The notes: generated by a model not told the origin, from the letters alone. DNA of 64,000 nucleotides from Ruminiclostridium sp. (GCA_017941355.1 JAGAWN010000124.1:62001-126000), one strand, 5' to 3'. Shown: positions 52,607-61,587, counted from the first letter of the stretch. A program made the numbers and translations.

Positions 52607-52729
52607 GTTTGATAAAAGCAGGGTAAGGATAAAAAAACTCTGAAAATTCTTCACAAAAAGACTTTATTTTTTTATAATAATATGGTATAATTAGAAGTTG
52701 TAATATACAGTTACGAAAGGACGATAAGT

Positions 52730-53524
52730 TTGGCTGTTATAATATCTATAGTAAACCAGAAAGGCGGAGTTGCAAAGACCACGACTGCAATAAACGCGGC
52801 AGCGGTGCTGGGAGCTATGGGCAAGAAGGTACTGCTCGTTGACCTTGACCCGCAGGGCAATGCCACAGCGGGACTCGGCTTTTCCGGCGGTGCGAAGCGT
52901 GATCTCGAATATACTACCTACGACGTGATAATGGGTGAAGTAAGACCTGCGCAGGCGGTAATACCGACAAAATTCAAAAATCTGTCGCTTATGCCGTCAA
53001 CCCAGTCGCTCGCGGAAGCTGAGATAAAGCTGCTGAAATTCGAGAACAAGAATATGCAGCTCAAAAAAGCGATCTTACAGATAAGAGATGAATATGATAT
53101 CATCATCATAGACTGCCTGCCGTCACTGGGAGTGCTGGCGCTGAACGGACTGAACGCCTGTGACCGTATAATTATCCCCATGCAGTGCGAACCGTACAGC
53201 TTAGAGGGAGTTGCGGAGCTTATTGCGATCGTCAAGCGCGTGAAGAAATCCAGCAACCGTAATCTGCAGATCATGGGCATAGTATTCACAATGGTGGATC
53301 CGAAGCTCAAAGTGAATCGTGAGGTTATGCGCGCGATAAAGTCAAAGTTCCCGGAGGATATCTTCTTCAACTCAGAAATTCCGAGAAACGTTAAGCTTAC
53401 CGAAGCCCCGAGTCACGGAGAGCCGATAATGTACTACGATCCGAATTCCAAGGGTGCGGAAGCATACGGTCAGCTTGCGAGGGAGATCGCCCGCAAGTGT
53501 AAGTCTATGGAAGAAATGCTGTAA
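52730..53524 (+). CDS. parA: Chromosome partitioning ATPase ParA (Soj)
   Basis: A 264-residue deviant Walker ATPase. Start is TTG at 52730 with AAAGGA upstream. The motif KGGVAKTTTAINAAAVL (deviant Walker A with signature Lys), VDLDPQGNATAGLG and IIIDCLPSLGVLALN are intact. It binds DNA with ATP and moves ParB-parS complexes and, in Bacillus, controls DnaA. It forms an operon with parB, 12 bases downstream. An extended -10 (TGGTATAAT, 52683-52691) is the likely promoter. Confidence 0.95.
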   Translation: MAVIISIVNQKGGVAKTTTAINAAAVLGAMGKKVLLVDLDPQGNATAGLGFSGGAKRDLEYTTYDVIMGEVRPAQAVIPTKFKNLSLMPSTQSLAEAEIKLLKFENKNMQLKKAILQIRDEYDIIIIDCLPSLGVLALNGLNACDRIIIPMQCEPYSLEGVAELIAIVKRVKKSSNRNLQIMGIVFTMVDPKLKVNREVMRAIKSKFPEDIFFNSEIPRNVKLTEAPSHGEPIMYYDPNSKGAEAYGQLAREIARKCKSMEEML

Positions 53525-53536
53525 GGGAGGTTGAAT

Positions 53537-54394
53537 ATGGCGAAAAAATCGGCACTTAACGATGATTTTCTGGACGGACTTTTCGATGACGGCTTGTACG
53601 GAGCGGACGACAACAGCGTTCCGCAGACTCTGAAAATAGCCGATATCGAACCGAATAAGAAGCAGCCGCGGAAAAACTTCAATGAAGAAGCCCTTAACGC
53701 TCTTGCAGAGAATATAGCGGAACTCGGAGTTATCCAGCCGCTTACCGTGCGCCCCTACGGCGACGGATATCAGATCGTAGCGGGCGAAAGACGCTGGAGA
53801 GCCGCCAAGATAGCGGGTCTGAAAGAAGTCCCGGTTCGCATAATGGACCTCGATGACGAGCAGACAATGGTAATAGCGCTTATCGAGAATCTGCAGCGTG
53901 AGGATCTCAACCCCATAGAAACCGCTCTCGGTTATAAGCAGCTCATGGAAAAGTTTGAGATGACCCAGGAGGAAGTATCAAAACGTGTCGGCAAGCCGCG
54001 TCCCTCCGTTGCGAATACCCTGAGACTGCTGGCTCTGCCGGAGGATCTGCAGATAAAAGTGCGTGACGGTGAGCTTTCTGTGGGTCACTGCAAGGTTCTG
54101 CTTGGCATACAGGATCCGGAAATACAACACTTTCTCGCGGAAAAGGCAATGAAAGAGGGTACAACGGTACGCGCACTCGAACGTCTCGCAAAGCAGATGA
54201 CTACCGACAAACCCGAGAAAAAGCGTCCTCCCCGCGATACCTACATTGTTGAAGCGGAGATCAGTATGACCGATCACATCGGCAAGCCTGTCCACATCGA
54301 CAAAACAAAGGACAGGTACACATTAGGAATAGACTGTGCGGACGAGAATGAGCTGAAAGAGCTGATATCATTCTTGTCTAAAATAGAAAAGTAA
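53537..54394 (+). CDS. parB: Chromosome partitioning protein ParB (Spo0J)
   Basis: A 285-residue CTP-dependent DNA clamp. The N-terminal CTPase domain has VIQPLTVRPYGDGYQIVAGERRWRAAK, including the GERRxR box. The HTH region (TQEEVSKRVGKPRPSVANTLRLL) recognises parS. The C-terminus dimerises. It should load on the three TGTTCCACATGGAACA sites at 45-47 kb. The ATG at 53537 is preceded by GGGAGG. Confidence 0.95.
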   Translation: MAKKSALNDDFLDGLFDDGLYGADDNSVPQTLKIADIEPNKKQPRKNFNEEALNALAENIAELGVIQPLTVRPYGDGYQIVAGERRWRAAKIAGLKEVPVRIMDLDDEQTMVIALIENLQREDLNPIETALGYKQLMEKFEMTQEEVSKRVGKPRPSVANTLRLLALPEDLQIKVRDGELSVGHCKVLLGIQDPEIQHFLAEKAMKEGTTVRALERLAKQMTTDKPEKKRPPRDTYIVEAEISMTDHIGKPVHIDKTKDRYTLGIDCADENELKELISFLSKIEK

Positions 54395-54412
54395 AGGAAA
54401 GGTAACAAAACA

Positions 54413-55705
54413 ATGCTTGACATCAGATTTTTAAGAGAAAACCCCGATGTTGTAAAGGAAAACATCAAAAAGAAGTTCCAGGATCAGAAGCTCCCGCTGG
54501 TCGATGAGGTAATAGCTCTTGACGCGGAAAGCCGCAAGACACAGCAGGAAGCGGACGGACTCCGCGCTGACAGAAACCGAATTTCCAAGCAGATCGGCGC
54601 TCTTATGGGACAGGGAAAAAAAGATGAAGCGGAAGCCGCAAAGAAGCAGGTAGGCGAGTTCTCCGCACGTCTTGAAGAACTTGAAGCAAAGGAAACGGAG
54701 CTTTCCGAAAAGATCACGAAGATAATGATGACCATTCCGAACATCATAGATCCTTCTGTTCCGATCGGTAAGGACGACAGCCAGAATGTGGAAGTTCAGC
54801 GTTTTGGAGAGCCTGTTGTTCCGGACTTCGAGATCCCATACCACACGGATATCATGGAAAAGCTGAACGGTATAGACCTTGATGCTGCAAGACGCGTTGC
54901 GGGCAACGGATTCTACTACCTTATGGGCGATATCGCAAGACTCCATTCCGCGGTCATCGCGTATGCGCGCGACTTTATGATAGACAGAGGCTTTACCTAC
55001 TGCGTACCGCCGTTTATGATAAGAAGCAATGTTGTTACCGGTGTTATGAGTTTTGCGGAAATGGACGCTATGATGTACAAGATCGAGGGTGAGGATCTTT
55101 ACCTTATCGGTACCAGCGAACATTCCATGATCGGTAAGTACATTGATACTATCGTTCCGGAAGAAACACTTCCCCACACTCTTACCAGCTACTCTCCCTG
55201 CTTCCGCAAGGAAAAGGGTGCGCACGGACTGGAGGAGCGCGGCGTTTACCGTATCCACCAGTTTGAGAAGCAGGAAATGATCGTTATCTGCAAGCCCGAG
55301 GACAGCCCGGCATGGTTTGATCGTCTCTGGCAGAATACGGTTGATCTGTTCCGCTCTATGGATATTCCGGTAAGAACACTTGAGTGCTGCTCCGGAGATC
55401 TGGCAGATCTTAAAGTAAAGAGCGTCGATGTTGAAGCATGGTCACCGAGACAGAAGAAGTATTTTGAGGTGGGAAGCTGCTCCAATCTCGGAGATGCGCA
55501 GGCACGCCGCCTGAAGATCCGCATTGCCGGCGCTGACGGCAAGAAGTATCTTGCGCATACTCTCAACAATACGGTCGTAGCTCCGCCGAGAATGTTGATA
55601 GCGTTCCTTGAGAACAATCTCAATGAGGACGGCTCGGTCAATATCCCCGAGGTCATCAGACCCTATATGGGAGGCAAGAGCAAGATAGAGGTTCCGAAGA
55701 AATAA
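54413..55705 (+). CDS. serS: Seryl-tRNA synthetase
   Basis: A 430-residue class II synthetase. MLDIRFLRENPDVVKENI opens the N-terminal coiled-coil arm (residues 25-105), which grips the long arm of tRNA-Ser. Motif 2 (SPCFRKEKGAHGLEERGVYRIHQFEKQEM) and motif 3 (NNTVVAPPRMLIAFLENN) are complete. Unlike in Bacillus it lies downstream of parB. AAAGGAAAGG precedes the ATG. Confidence 0.96.
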   Translation: MLDIRFLRENPDVVKENIKKKFQDQKLPLVDEVIALDAESRKTQQEADGLRADRNRISKQIGALMGQGKKDEAEAAKKQVGEFSARLEELEAKETELSEKITKIMMTIPNIIDPSVPIGKDDSQNVEVQRFGEPVVPDFEIPYHTDIMEKLNGIDLDAARRVAGNGFYYLMGDIARLHSAVIAYARDFMIDRGFTYCVPPFMIRSNVVTGVMSFAEMDAMMYKIEGEDLYLIGTSEHSMIGKYIDTIVPEETLPHTLTSYSPCFRKEKGAHGLEERGVYRIHQFEKQEMIVICKPEDSPAWFDRLWQNTVDLFRSMDIPVRTLECCSGDLADLKVKSVDVEAWSPRQKKYFEVGSCSNLGDAQARRLKIRIAGADGKKYLAHTLNNTVVAPPRMLIAFLENNLNEDGSVNIPEVIRPYMGGKSKIEVPKK

Positions 55706-55712
55706 GACAATC

Positions 55713-55749
55713 CTGTTCCCCGCACAGAATATTCCGCTGCGGGGAACAG
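55713..55749 (+). terminator. Hairpin after serS
   Basis: Perfect 12-base stem CTGTTCCCCGCA / TGCGGGGAACAG. The T-run is weak (TTGTAAT), so termination may be partial. Confidence 0.5.
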
Positions 55750-55773
55750 TTGTAATCCGGAAAGGAAACATAT

Positions 55774-57795
55774 ATGAACAGATACGGTTCATGGGTGATA
55801 CTCAGACTTATCATAGGCTTTACCGTGGCAGCAGTTACGCTGACTGTAATGGGAATGATAAATGTAGGCAAGGACGCTTTCGGATCAAATATGAATTTTG
55901 CGGATATGAGTGTTTCCGATTTCAAAGAAGGCGACATCGTTCACGGAACGATCACCGAAACTCTCGGCTGCGCGGCGACAATGGAGGAATCCGGCGGGCG
56001 TATAACCGCTTACTATTACGTTGTTCCGTATTTCGGAAGCGGCAGTGATAATCCCGAAAAAATACTTATTTACAGAACAGGAAACAAATCTCAGACCGAT
56101 ACCCTCAGTTCTCTCAAATATGAGACATTCAACTGGTATATCGGGAAAAACAGCGGAACATCGTCTCATCTTGCCGTTGAAAGAGCAGAGCTTGTACGAA
56201 TGACGGATCAGGAATACAATGCCTGTTTAAACTATATCGACGAGTATATTGATGCCTATTACAGCGGAATGAGCATGAAGAAAATCGAGCAGTTCAAGGA
56301 CGCATATCATTCTGCGATAGTTCCCTGTATTGTCAGATATACGGCGGGCGGTGCAGGCGGTACTTTCCTGCTTATCGGAGTTTCAATGCTCGGTATTATC
56401 GTTGTCGCGGCGCTGGTATTTATAGCAAAGACGCGCAGTACCGGGGAAAGCCACACATATATCGGTTCGGCATACAACCCGATCGGCAATGCTAATCTGA
56501 ACTCCCCCACCGGACTTAAAAACGCAAGTGATATGTACTATTCCGGCAACAGCGGGAATATACCGCCGACGCGTCCTATGAACGGAACTTCGGGAGCATC
56601 CGGTATCAACACTTCCCTGCCCCGTCAGAAAGGCAGCTTTGTTACGGATTACAGCAGTTCTCCGCGCCCTATGCCGCCTGTTGACAAGGCTCCGCAGCGG
56701 ACGATGCGAAGAGAAATGAACTTTGATCCGTTCACAGGCAAGCCGCTGAACAAGACCTCCCTTGTGGATACTGTGTTCGACGGACAGCAGCCCGGAGCAA
56801 GCCGTCCGACGCAAAAATCCCAGCTGTCCCGTCCGTCTTACAACCCCGTTCAGCCGATCGGTGACAGTATGCCGTCGGTGGATCCGAAGAATATCGAATT
56901 TGTGGATCTGTCAAACGGCGGAGTTGAACAGGAATCCTGGGAACACAGAACAAATACAGCCGAAATGCCGAAAAACGGCAATATCCCGGTCATCAATCCG
57001 GAGATCCACAGCTCTGCCGCAATGTTCGGAAGCATAATTCCCGCTGCGGCGGAGGAAACGGCTGCCCGGCACGAAGAAAAGCCGGTGATGCCGGAAGAGA
57101 GAGTTACCGAGGTCTCGCCGATCCACCCGCCGACAAAAGCGGATAATGTACGCTCATCGGTACAGGTTGAGCAGACAGATCCCGAGACACGCAGTATCTA
57201 CGGTCACATGGCGGGCGGTGAGATGAACGAGGTTGACCCATATACCGAGAAGAATGTAGATGTAAGCAACGGAGGGCTGGAACTTCCCGAAGAGGAGGAA
57301 AACGCAGATGTACGCAGAAGCTTCCCGAATGCCGAATCTGTGAGCGGTTACACTGCTCCGGTAATGCCGGAACCGGCGATAAACGATATACGCACGGACT
57401 TCCCCGCCGCCGCGTTTACTGCCGCCGCTGCGGCAACCCCTGAACCTGCGGCTGACGACATACGCACGGATTTTCCGCAGGCGAGTGATATCTCCGCCGC
57501 GGATAAGACGCCGGTTCAGCCCGAAATCCCGCAGCAGAGTACCGATGCACCGCAGTCCGACAGTTACAATATCTTCAGGACGAGCAGTTCTTATACTCCC
57601 TATACCAGCGATTACACAGGCGGAAGCTCTTACAACATCTTCAAGACCGACAGCAAGCCGGAGGATAAACCTGATTCCGGCGACAGCGGCAATATGGGAT
57701 TTCCTGTTGAGAACAAGGAATTCCCGAAGCTTGATACAAGCTTCCCCACCGCCGGGGAATCCGACGTAGGCGGTCAGGACGATTTTGTTTTCTGA
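55774..57795 (+). CDS. Two-span membrane protein with long disordered cytoplasmic tail
   Basis: A 673-residue protein. An N-terminal span (LRLIIGFTVAAVTLTVMGMI), an extracellular domain (about residues 40-190, with DFKEGDIVHGTITETLGCAATME) and a second span (FLLIGVSMLGIIVVAALVF, about 198-218) are followed by about 450 residues of low-complexity Pro/Ser/Thr/Glu sequence. Short motifs recur in the tail: DIRTDFP twice and SYNIF(R/K)T twice. The tail may be a docking region. I do not recognise the family with certainty. GGAAAGG precedes the ATG. Confidence 0.65.
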   Translation: MNRYGSWVILRLIIGFTVAAVTLTVMGMINVGKDAFGSNMNFADMSVSDFKEGDIVHGTITETLGCAATMEESGGRITAYYYVVPYFGSGSDNPEKILIYRTGNKSQTDTLSSLKYETFNWYIGKNSGTSSHLAVERAELVRMTDQEYNACLNYIDEYIDAYYSGMSMKKIEQFKDAYHSAIVPCIVRYTAGGAGGTFLLIGVSMLGIIVVAALVFIAKTRSTGESHTYIGSAYNPIGNANLNSPTGLKNASDMYYSGNSGNIPPTRPMNGTSGASGINTSLPRQKGSFVTDYSSSPRPMPPVDKAPQRTMRREMNFDPFTGKPLNKTSLVDTVFDGQQPGASRPTQKSQLSRPSYNPVQPIGDSMPSVDPKNIEFVDLSNGGVEQESWEHRTNTAEMPKNGNIPVINPEIHSSAAMFGSIIPAAAEETAARHEEKPVMPEERVTEVSPIHPPTKADNVRSSVQVEQTDPETRSIYGHMAGGEMNEVDPYTEKNVDVSNGGLELPEEEENADVRRSFPNAESVSGYTAPVMPEPAINDIRTDFPAAAFTAAAAATPEPAADDIRTDFPQASDISAADKTPVQPEIPQQSTDAPQSDSYNIFRTSSSYTPYTSDYTGGSSYNIFKTDSKPEDKPDSGDSGNMGFPVENKEFPKLDTSFPTAGESDVGGQDDFVF

Positions 57796-57802
57796 TATCG
57801 GG

Positions 57803-58759
57803 TCAGAAGCTTACGTCATCTCCGTAGTAATGCCGGAGTATCTGTTCTGCCGTGCTTCCGCTCTGAGCCATGGCATTTGCCCCGTACTGGCTGAGTCCCG
57901 CTCCGTGTCCGAGACCGAGTGTGGTGAATGTGAAGATATTGCCGGAGCGGGTGACTGTGAAAGCGGTTGAACGGAGTCCGAGAATACGCCACAGATCGCC
58001 GCCGGAAAAGCTGTTGCTGCCGATGTTCACAGAGATGACAAAACCGTTTTCGTCCGCGTTCATATCGGTGAACCAGCGTGCGGGATCCACCGGCACTTCA
58101 AGGCTGCTGTCGTATTCGGCAAGCGCAAGCCGGATATCCTCTGAGCGCAGTTCGTTTGTGCATTTGTAATTGATATAATTCTTGTCCCACGGACTGTCGG
58201 CGCTGCGAAGATACGGAAGAGACTGCCCCCAGACATATTCCGAGGGACAGGTACCGCCAGCGCTTACCGAGTGATAGACCGCGTAGATCGGACGGTTTTC
58301 GTAAGTTATAATATGTGATATCCCGTAATCCGCGGCAGCAGTGATGTTGCCGCGGTATTTGCTGTAATCGGCGCCGTAGGTGCTTTCACGCTCCTGCGGC
58401 GGCATATACGGCTGGCAGACCCGCTTATCATCGGAAATATCGGCTCCCGCCGGGATATCGCCGCTGTCACGCAGCTCACTCATGATCCGAAGAGCGTATG
58501 TTGCGGACGCGGCTGCCTGCGCTTTGAGTGCCTCCGGCTCATAATCCAGCGGTATCTGCGCGGCGAGACAGCCCTCTATGTACTCGGCGGCGCTTACTGT
58601 TACAGTCTCCTGCGTTTCCGTCAGATAAACCCGGATCTCGTCGGGAAAACGCGGTGCGGCGGCAGGCTCGTCCGTCTGTCCGGCTGAGATCTTACCGATA
58701 AACGGCAGTGCGAATATAGCTGCCGCAAACATGACAAGAATAACAAGAACGTCCTTCAT
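57803..58759 (-). CDS. spoIID: Stage II sporulation protein D homolog with altered active-site motif
   Basis: A 318-residue SpoIID-type lytic transglycosylase: one N-terminal span, the domain start PDEIRVYLTET, CLAAQIPLDYEPEALKAQAAASATYA, YHSVSAGGTCPSEYVWG with likely zinc-binding His/Cys, and LGHGAGLSQYGANAMAQ at the end. SpoIID helps to thin peptidoglycan so that the engulfing membrane can move around the forespore. The usual EMP with the catalytic Glu is replaced here by Gln-Ile-Pro (Q68), so activity is doubtful. I chose the ATG at 58759, seven bases after GGGGG. Confidence 0.85.
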   Translation of the reverse strand: MKDVLVILVMFAAAIFALPFIGKISAGQTDEPAAAPRFPDEIRVYLTETQETVTVSAAEYIEGCLAAQIPLDYEPEALKAQAAASATYALRIMSELRDSGDIPAGADISDDKRVCQPYMPPQERESTYGADYSKYRGNITAAADYGISHIITYENRPIYAVYHSVSAGGTCPSEYVWGQSLPYLRSADSPWDKNYINYKCTNELRSEDIRLALAEYDSSLEVPVDPARWFTDMNADENGFVISVNIGSNSFSGGDLWRILGLRSTAFTVTRSGNIFTFTTLGLGHGAGLSQYGANAMAQSGSTAEQILRHYYGDDVSF

Positions 58760-58825
58760 TTTCATGCCCCCAAAAAATACTTCACTCAATTATATTGACT
58801 TATGGGGAAAAATATACTATAATGT

Positions 58826-59067
58826 AATGTGTCCTCAATAACTGCCTTTTGGCAGTTATTGCCTGAAAGTCTGTAAAACAGACTTTCAGATGTTGTTCCA
58901 ATGCACCTGCGGCGCATTGGAACAACGGACACATTCCTTGATGTCAAGCTCATTTCGTCCTTTGGACGAACAAAAGTGCAAGGAAAATTTTAAAAATGGG
59001 AATTTTCCTTGCACTTTTGCAACCGTGAAAAGCCTTCAAGCTGCGCTATGAAGACTTTTCGCGGTTG
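58826..59067. repeat. Chain of six tandem hairpins, three enclosed by an outer stem
   Basis: AATGTGTCC (58826-58834) pairs with GGACACATT (58927-58935) and encloses three perfect hairpins: AATAACTGCC/GGCAGTTATT (58837-58860), CTGAAAGTCTGT/ACAGACTTTCAG (58863-58889) and TTGTTCCAATGC/GC(G)CATTGGAACAA (58893-58925). Three more follow: TTCGTCC/GGACGAA (58954-58970), an 18-base stem AAAAGTGCAAGGAAAATT/AATTTTCCTTGCACTTTT (58972-59018), and an interrupted CAACCG...CGGTTG hairpin (59020-59067). There is no coding frame. Either a structured RNA or a hairpin-rich DNA element. Confidence 0.7.
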
Positions 59068-59087
59068 ATGAGCAGACATTAATATAA

Positions 59088-59165
59088 AGGCACTAAACCT
59101 TGTAACAGCAAGGATAGTCCGTTTCTCCCGTCATATACGGGACACACGGAAACGATAAACTACAG
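59088..59165 (+). other. Possible structured 5' leader of the next gene
   Basis: CCTTG/CAAGG is followed by a nested stem CCGTTTC...TCCCGT-CATAT-ACGGGA...CGGAAACG and then ACTACAGG, ending about 25 bases before the 59190 start. It resembles a folded leader RNA, but I cannot match it to a known riboswitch class. Confidence 0.35.
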
Positions 59166-59189
59166 GTAATCTGAAAAAGGACATTTGTT

Positions 59190-60017
59190 ATGAATACTGA
59201 TTCAAAAAAGCTGATACCGGCGGTTGCGGCGGCAGCGGGTATTATATGCGGAATTGTAAGGTTTTTCCAGGTAATAAGCCTGACCGACTACAATACGGGA
59301 TTTTTCCTTAGCGGAGCGGAATTCGGCGGTGCGCTCATCTATATTCTGCTTGCGGTATCGGGGATCGCGCTGACTTTGCTGCTGTTCATGGGACACAATA
59401 AGGGCAGAGATGCCGCATACTCTGTGGCATCTGACGGTATGGGCGACAATGCCACCCGCTTTCTCGGTATGTCTGAAATGCTTGCCGCGCTGCTTTTTGC
59501 GCTGTGCGTATTTGAGGAAAACGCCGGAATATGCAGAGTATCCGGTGTGATAGCTGCCGTGCTTATGCTGGTGTCCGGCTGCACGCTTGTTGGACGCATT
59601 ATCCCTCCGGCTTACACGGGGTATATAAAGCTTGCGGCGGCTGTGCATATTTACCTGCGGCTGGGGTTTTTATTTGACTCGGATATCATCATAGCGCGTC
59701 ACCCGGAAAAGCTGATAGTTCTGCTTGCCTACGTTTTCGGAACAACGTTTGTGACAGCCCTCGGACGCTTCTATGCCCGGCTTGAGACAACAAAGACCCG
59801 TAGGCTTGAAACCGTTACAGCTTCGCTGACATTTGTGATATCCATGACTCACGTTATTTCATTCGCGCTCACAAAGCTTTTTGGAGGAGCCGAAGCTGCC
59901 GGTTTTGTGACATTCAATCCCGATGTCTGCGCATTTGCGGTAATGAGCGGAACATTTCTCGCCGTACTGTTCTTTACATCTAAGAAGAAAGATATCACTC
60001 CGATAGTGCTTGAATAA
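59190..60017 (+). CDS. Multi-span membrane protein, unknown
   Basis: A 275-residue protein with about eight hydrophobic segments and short loops, for example FFLSGAEFGGALIYILLAVSG, MLAALLFALCVFEENAGI and VLLAYVFGTTFVTALG. There is no motif I recognise as transporter or enzyme. AAAGGA precedes the ATG. It is preceded by the unusual hairpin region and followed by a small gene on the same strand. Confidence 0.65.
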   Translation: MNTDSKKLIPAVAAAAGIICGIVRFFQVISLTDYNTGFFLSGAEFGGALIYILLAVSGIALTLLLFMGHNKGRDAAYSVASDGMGDNATRFLGMSEMLAALLFALCVFEENAGICRVSGVIAAVLMLVSGCTLVGRIIPPAYTGYIKLAAAVHIYLRLGFLFDSDIIIARHPEKLIVLLAYVFGTTFVTALGRFYARLETTKTRRLETVTASLTFVISMTHVISFALTKLFGGAEAAGFVTFNPDVCAFAVMSGTFLAVLFFTSKKKDITPIVLE

Positions 60018-60109
60018 AAACCGATCAGCTTCATATAATAATACAGGGATCAGACTTAACGTGCTGTCCGCAGGTCAGCTGAGATCCATTATTATATTGA
60101 AAGGTGCTG

Positions 60110-60313
60110 ATGCCGGTGCAGACCGGAGACAGACCGCAGATACCGCTCGGGCTTGGCAACGCGCTTGCGGAGAATACAAGCGCCCTCAAGTATTTCTCCG
60201 AGCTTTCGTCGGAAAAACAGCGGCAGATAATAGACCGCACAAACACAATGACTTCACGCGCTGAGATCCGCAGTTTTGTCCGAAACATCACAGGTCTTGG
60301 AAATGTGATATAA
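60110..60313 (+). CDS. Small conserved-looking protein of about 67 residues
   Basis: The product contains DRPQIPLGLGNALAENTSALKYFSELSSEKQRQIIDRT, which resembles small clostridial proteins with a helical YdeI-like C-terminal motif (recall, not verified). AAAGGTG lies just before the ATG at 60110; a GTG at 60116 has better spacing and may be the true start. It is followed by a strong terminator. The function is unknown. Confidence 0.55.
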   Translation: MPVQTGDRPQIPLGLGNALAENTSALKYFSELSSEKQRQIIDRTNTMTSRAEIRSFVRNITGLGNVI

Positions 60314-60314
60314 T

Positions 60315-60360
60315 AACTGCCGCACTTTCCCGGTTTCGGGGAGTGCGGCAGTTTTTGTTT
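60315..60360 (+). terminator. Strong terminator of the 59190-60313 unit
   Basis: Stem AACTGCCGCACT / AGTGCGGCAGTT followed by TTTGTTT. Confidence 0.8.
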
Positions 60361-60374
60361 ACCGTAAAAGCAAA

Positions 60375-60405
60375 AACCGCCCCGAAAAAGGGCGGTCTTT
60401 GCTTG
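60375..60405 (-). terminator. Terminator of the leftward zinc-ribbon/recX/recA unit
   Basis: Stem ACCGCCC / GGGCGGT. On the minus strand it is followed by TTTTTGCTTTT, so it mainly serves the leftward genes. Confidence 0.65.
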
Positions 60406-60529
60406 GTACGAGGAATATAAAAATGAAAACCGAATTTCACAAGTATCTTCTGTGCCTATGAAAAAATTATATCACAAGAGGTTATATTTGTCAATACGAA
60501 AAAATGCACAAAACTGTGAGTATGTTTTA

Positions 60530-61078
60530 TTACGGCTTGATCAATGTTATTCTTCCGATAAGCGGGAGTTCAACAGCCTTGCCGTTGAACGTGTTCACCA
60601 TGCCGTAGATCACAAGTCCCAGCTCACAAAGTCCTCCGATCCCGGAGATTATATTGGCAAGCACAGAGAACAGAGAACCTATGATCGGGATAGCCCAAAG
60701 TGCGCCGATAACGCTGGATACCACGCTTATTGCTATGCAGAATATCAGAAGCACAAGACCCTGGTTTGCGTGGAACTTCCCGTAGGGGGAGCCGGAAGCT
60801 GCCGCAAATGGCAGCCAGAACAATATCGGTATGTATGAGAAGCCGCTCACTACCTTGTTTGCCTGAATATCGGCAGGGGAAAATTCCGCGGTATGGTCTT
60901 TGCCGAGGAAAGCCTCTGTTGTACCCCCTGCTGCCTGCTGGTACTGCTGATAATTGGTATTGCTGCCGCCGTTGCCGTTTGTACCGTTCATGCCGTCACC
61001 GGTAACCGGCGCTCCGCAGTTCGGGCAGTTGTTGGCTCCCGCCGGGAGCTGTCCGCCGCAGCTTTTGCAAAATGCCAT
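60530..61078 (-). CDS. Zinc-ribbon membrane protein (DUF4870-like)
   Basis: A 182-residue protein with an N-terminal zinc ribbon (CKSCGGQLPAGANNCPNC, four Cys in two CxxC), a Gly/Asn/Gln-rich linker and three to four membrane spans with FHANQGLVLLIFCI, like the small DUF4870/Tic20-type membrane family. AGGAGG lies close before the ATG. It is two bases from recX and probably the last gene of the recA unit. The function is unknown. Confidence 0.7.
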   Translation of the reverse strand: MAFCKSCGGQLPAGANNCPNCGAPVTGDGMNGTNGNGGSNTNYQQYQQAAGGTTEAFLGKDHTAEFSPADIQANKVVSGFSYIPILFWLPFAAASGSPYGKFHANQGLVLLIFCIAISVVSSVIGALWAIPIIGSLFSVLANIISGIGGLCELGLVIYGMVNTFNGKAVELPLIGRITLIKP

Positions 61079-61080
61079 TG

Positions 61081-61587
61081 TTATTCCTCCTCAGATTCAA
61101 GCTCCTCCCGTACCGTGTACAGGGCAGCCTTGATGTTGCTGTAGCCGTAACCGCGTCTTGCAAGCGCGGCTATTACTTTCTGCATTTCTTTCTTTCCCGC
61201 GTCACCCTCCAAAAACAGTCTGCCGCGGTACTTCTTCCGCAATATATCCGCAATCTCGGCTTCGATATCGTCTTTGGTGTAACGGGAAAGCGCTTCTTCG
61301 ATCGTCTGCTCGTCCAGAAGCTTCTGCCGCATCATCAGCGCGGCTCTGCTTCTTCCGTACTTACGGACGGTTATGTAACGCTCCGCAAGTTTTTCGGCAT
61401 ACCGCGCATCGTTTACATATCCGCAGTCCCGCATATACACTGCCGCTTCTACTGAGGAACGCTCGCTGTACTTTTCCGAAAGCTTCGCCACAAGCTCATT
61501 CATACCGTAATCCCGTCCGCCGACAAGACGTGCGGCATACTTTTTTGCGGCTTCCGACTCGTCTGTTACCGGTTTATCATTCATCAT
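61081..61587 (-). CDS. recX: RecA regulator RecX
   Basis: A 168-residue helical-repeat protein of the RecX family, with [33 protein letters not shown] and [18 protein letters not shown] as the three-helix repeats. It binds the RecA filament and limits its activity. It starts at ATG 61587 (or 61584), overlapping the end of recA, so the two are translationally coupled. Confidence 0.9.
   Translation of the reverse strand: MMNDKPVTDESEAAKKYAARLVGGRDYGMNELVAKLSEKYSERSSVEAAVYMRDCGYVNDARYAEKLAERYITVRKYGRSRAALMMRQKLLDEQTIEEALSRYTKDDIEAEIADILRKKYRGRLFLEGDAGKKEMQKVIAALARRGYGYSNIKAALYTVREELESEEE

Noticed and set aside
60018..60103. Possible gene start upstream of the 67-residue protein
   Set aside because: Several short frames but no ribosome site; the AAAGGTG before 60110 is the only plausible one.
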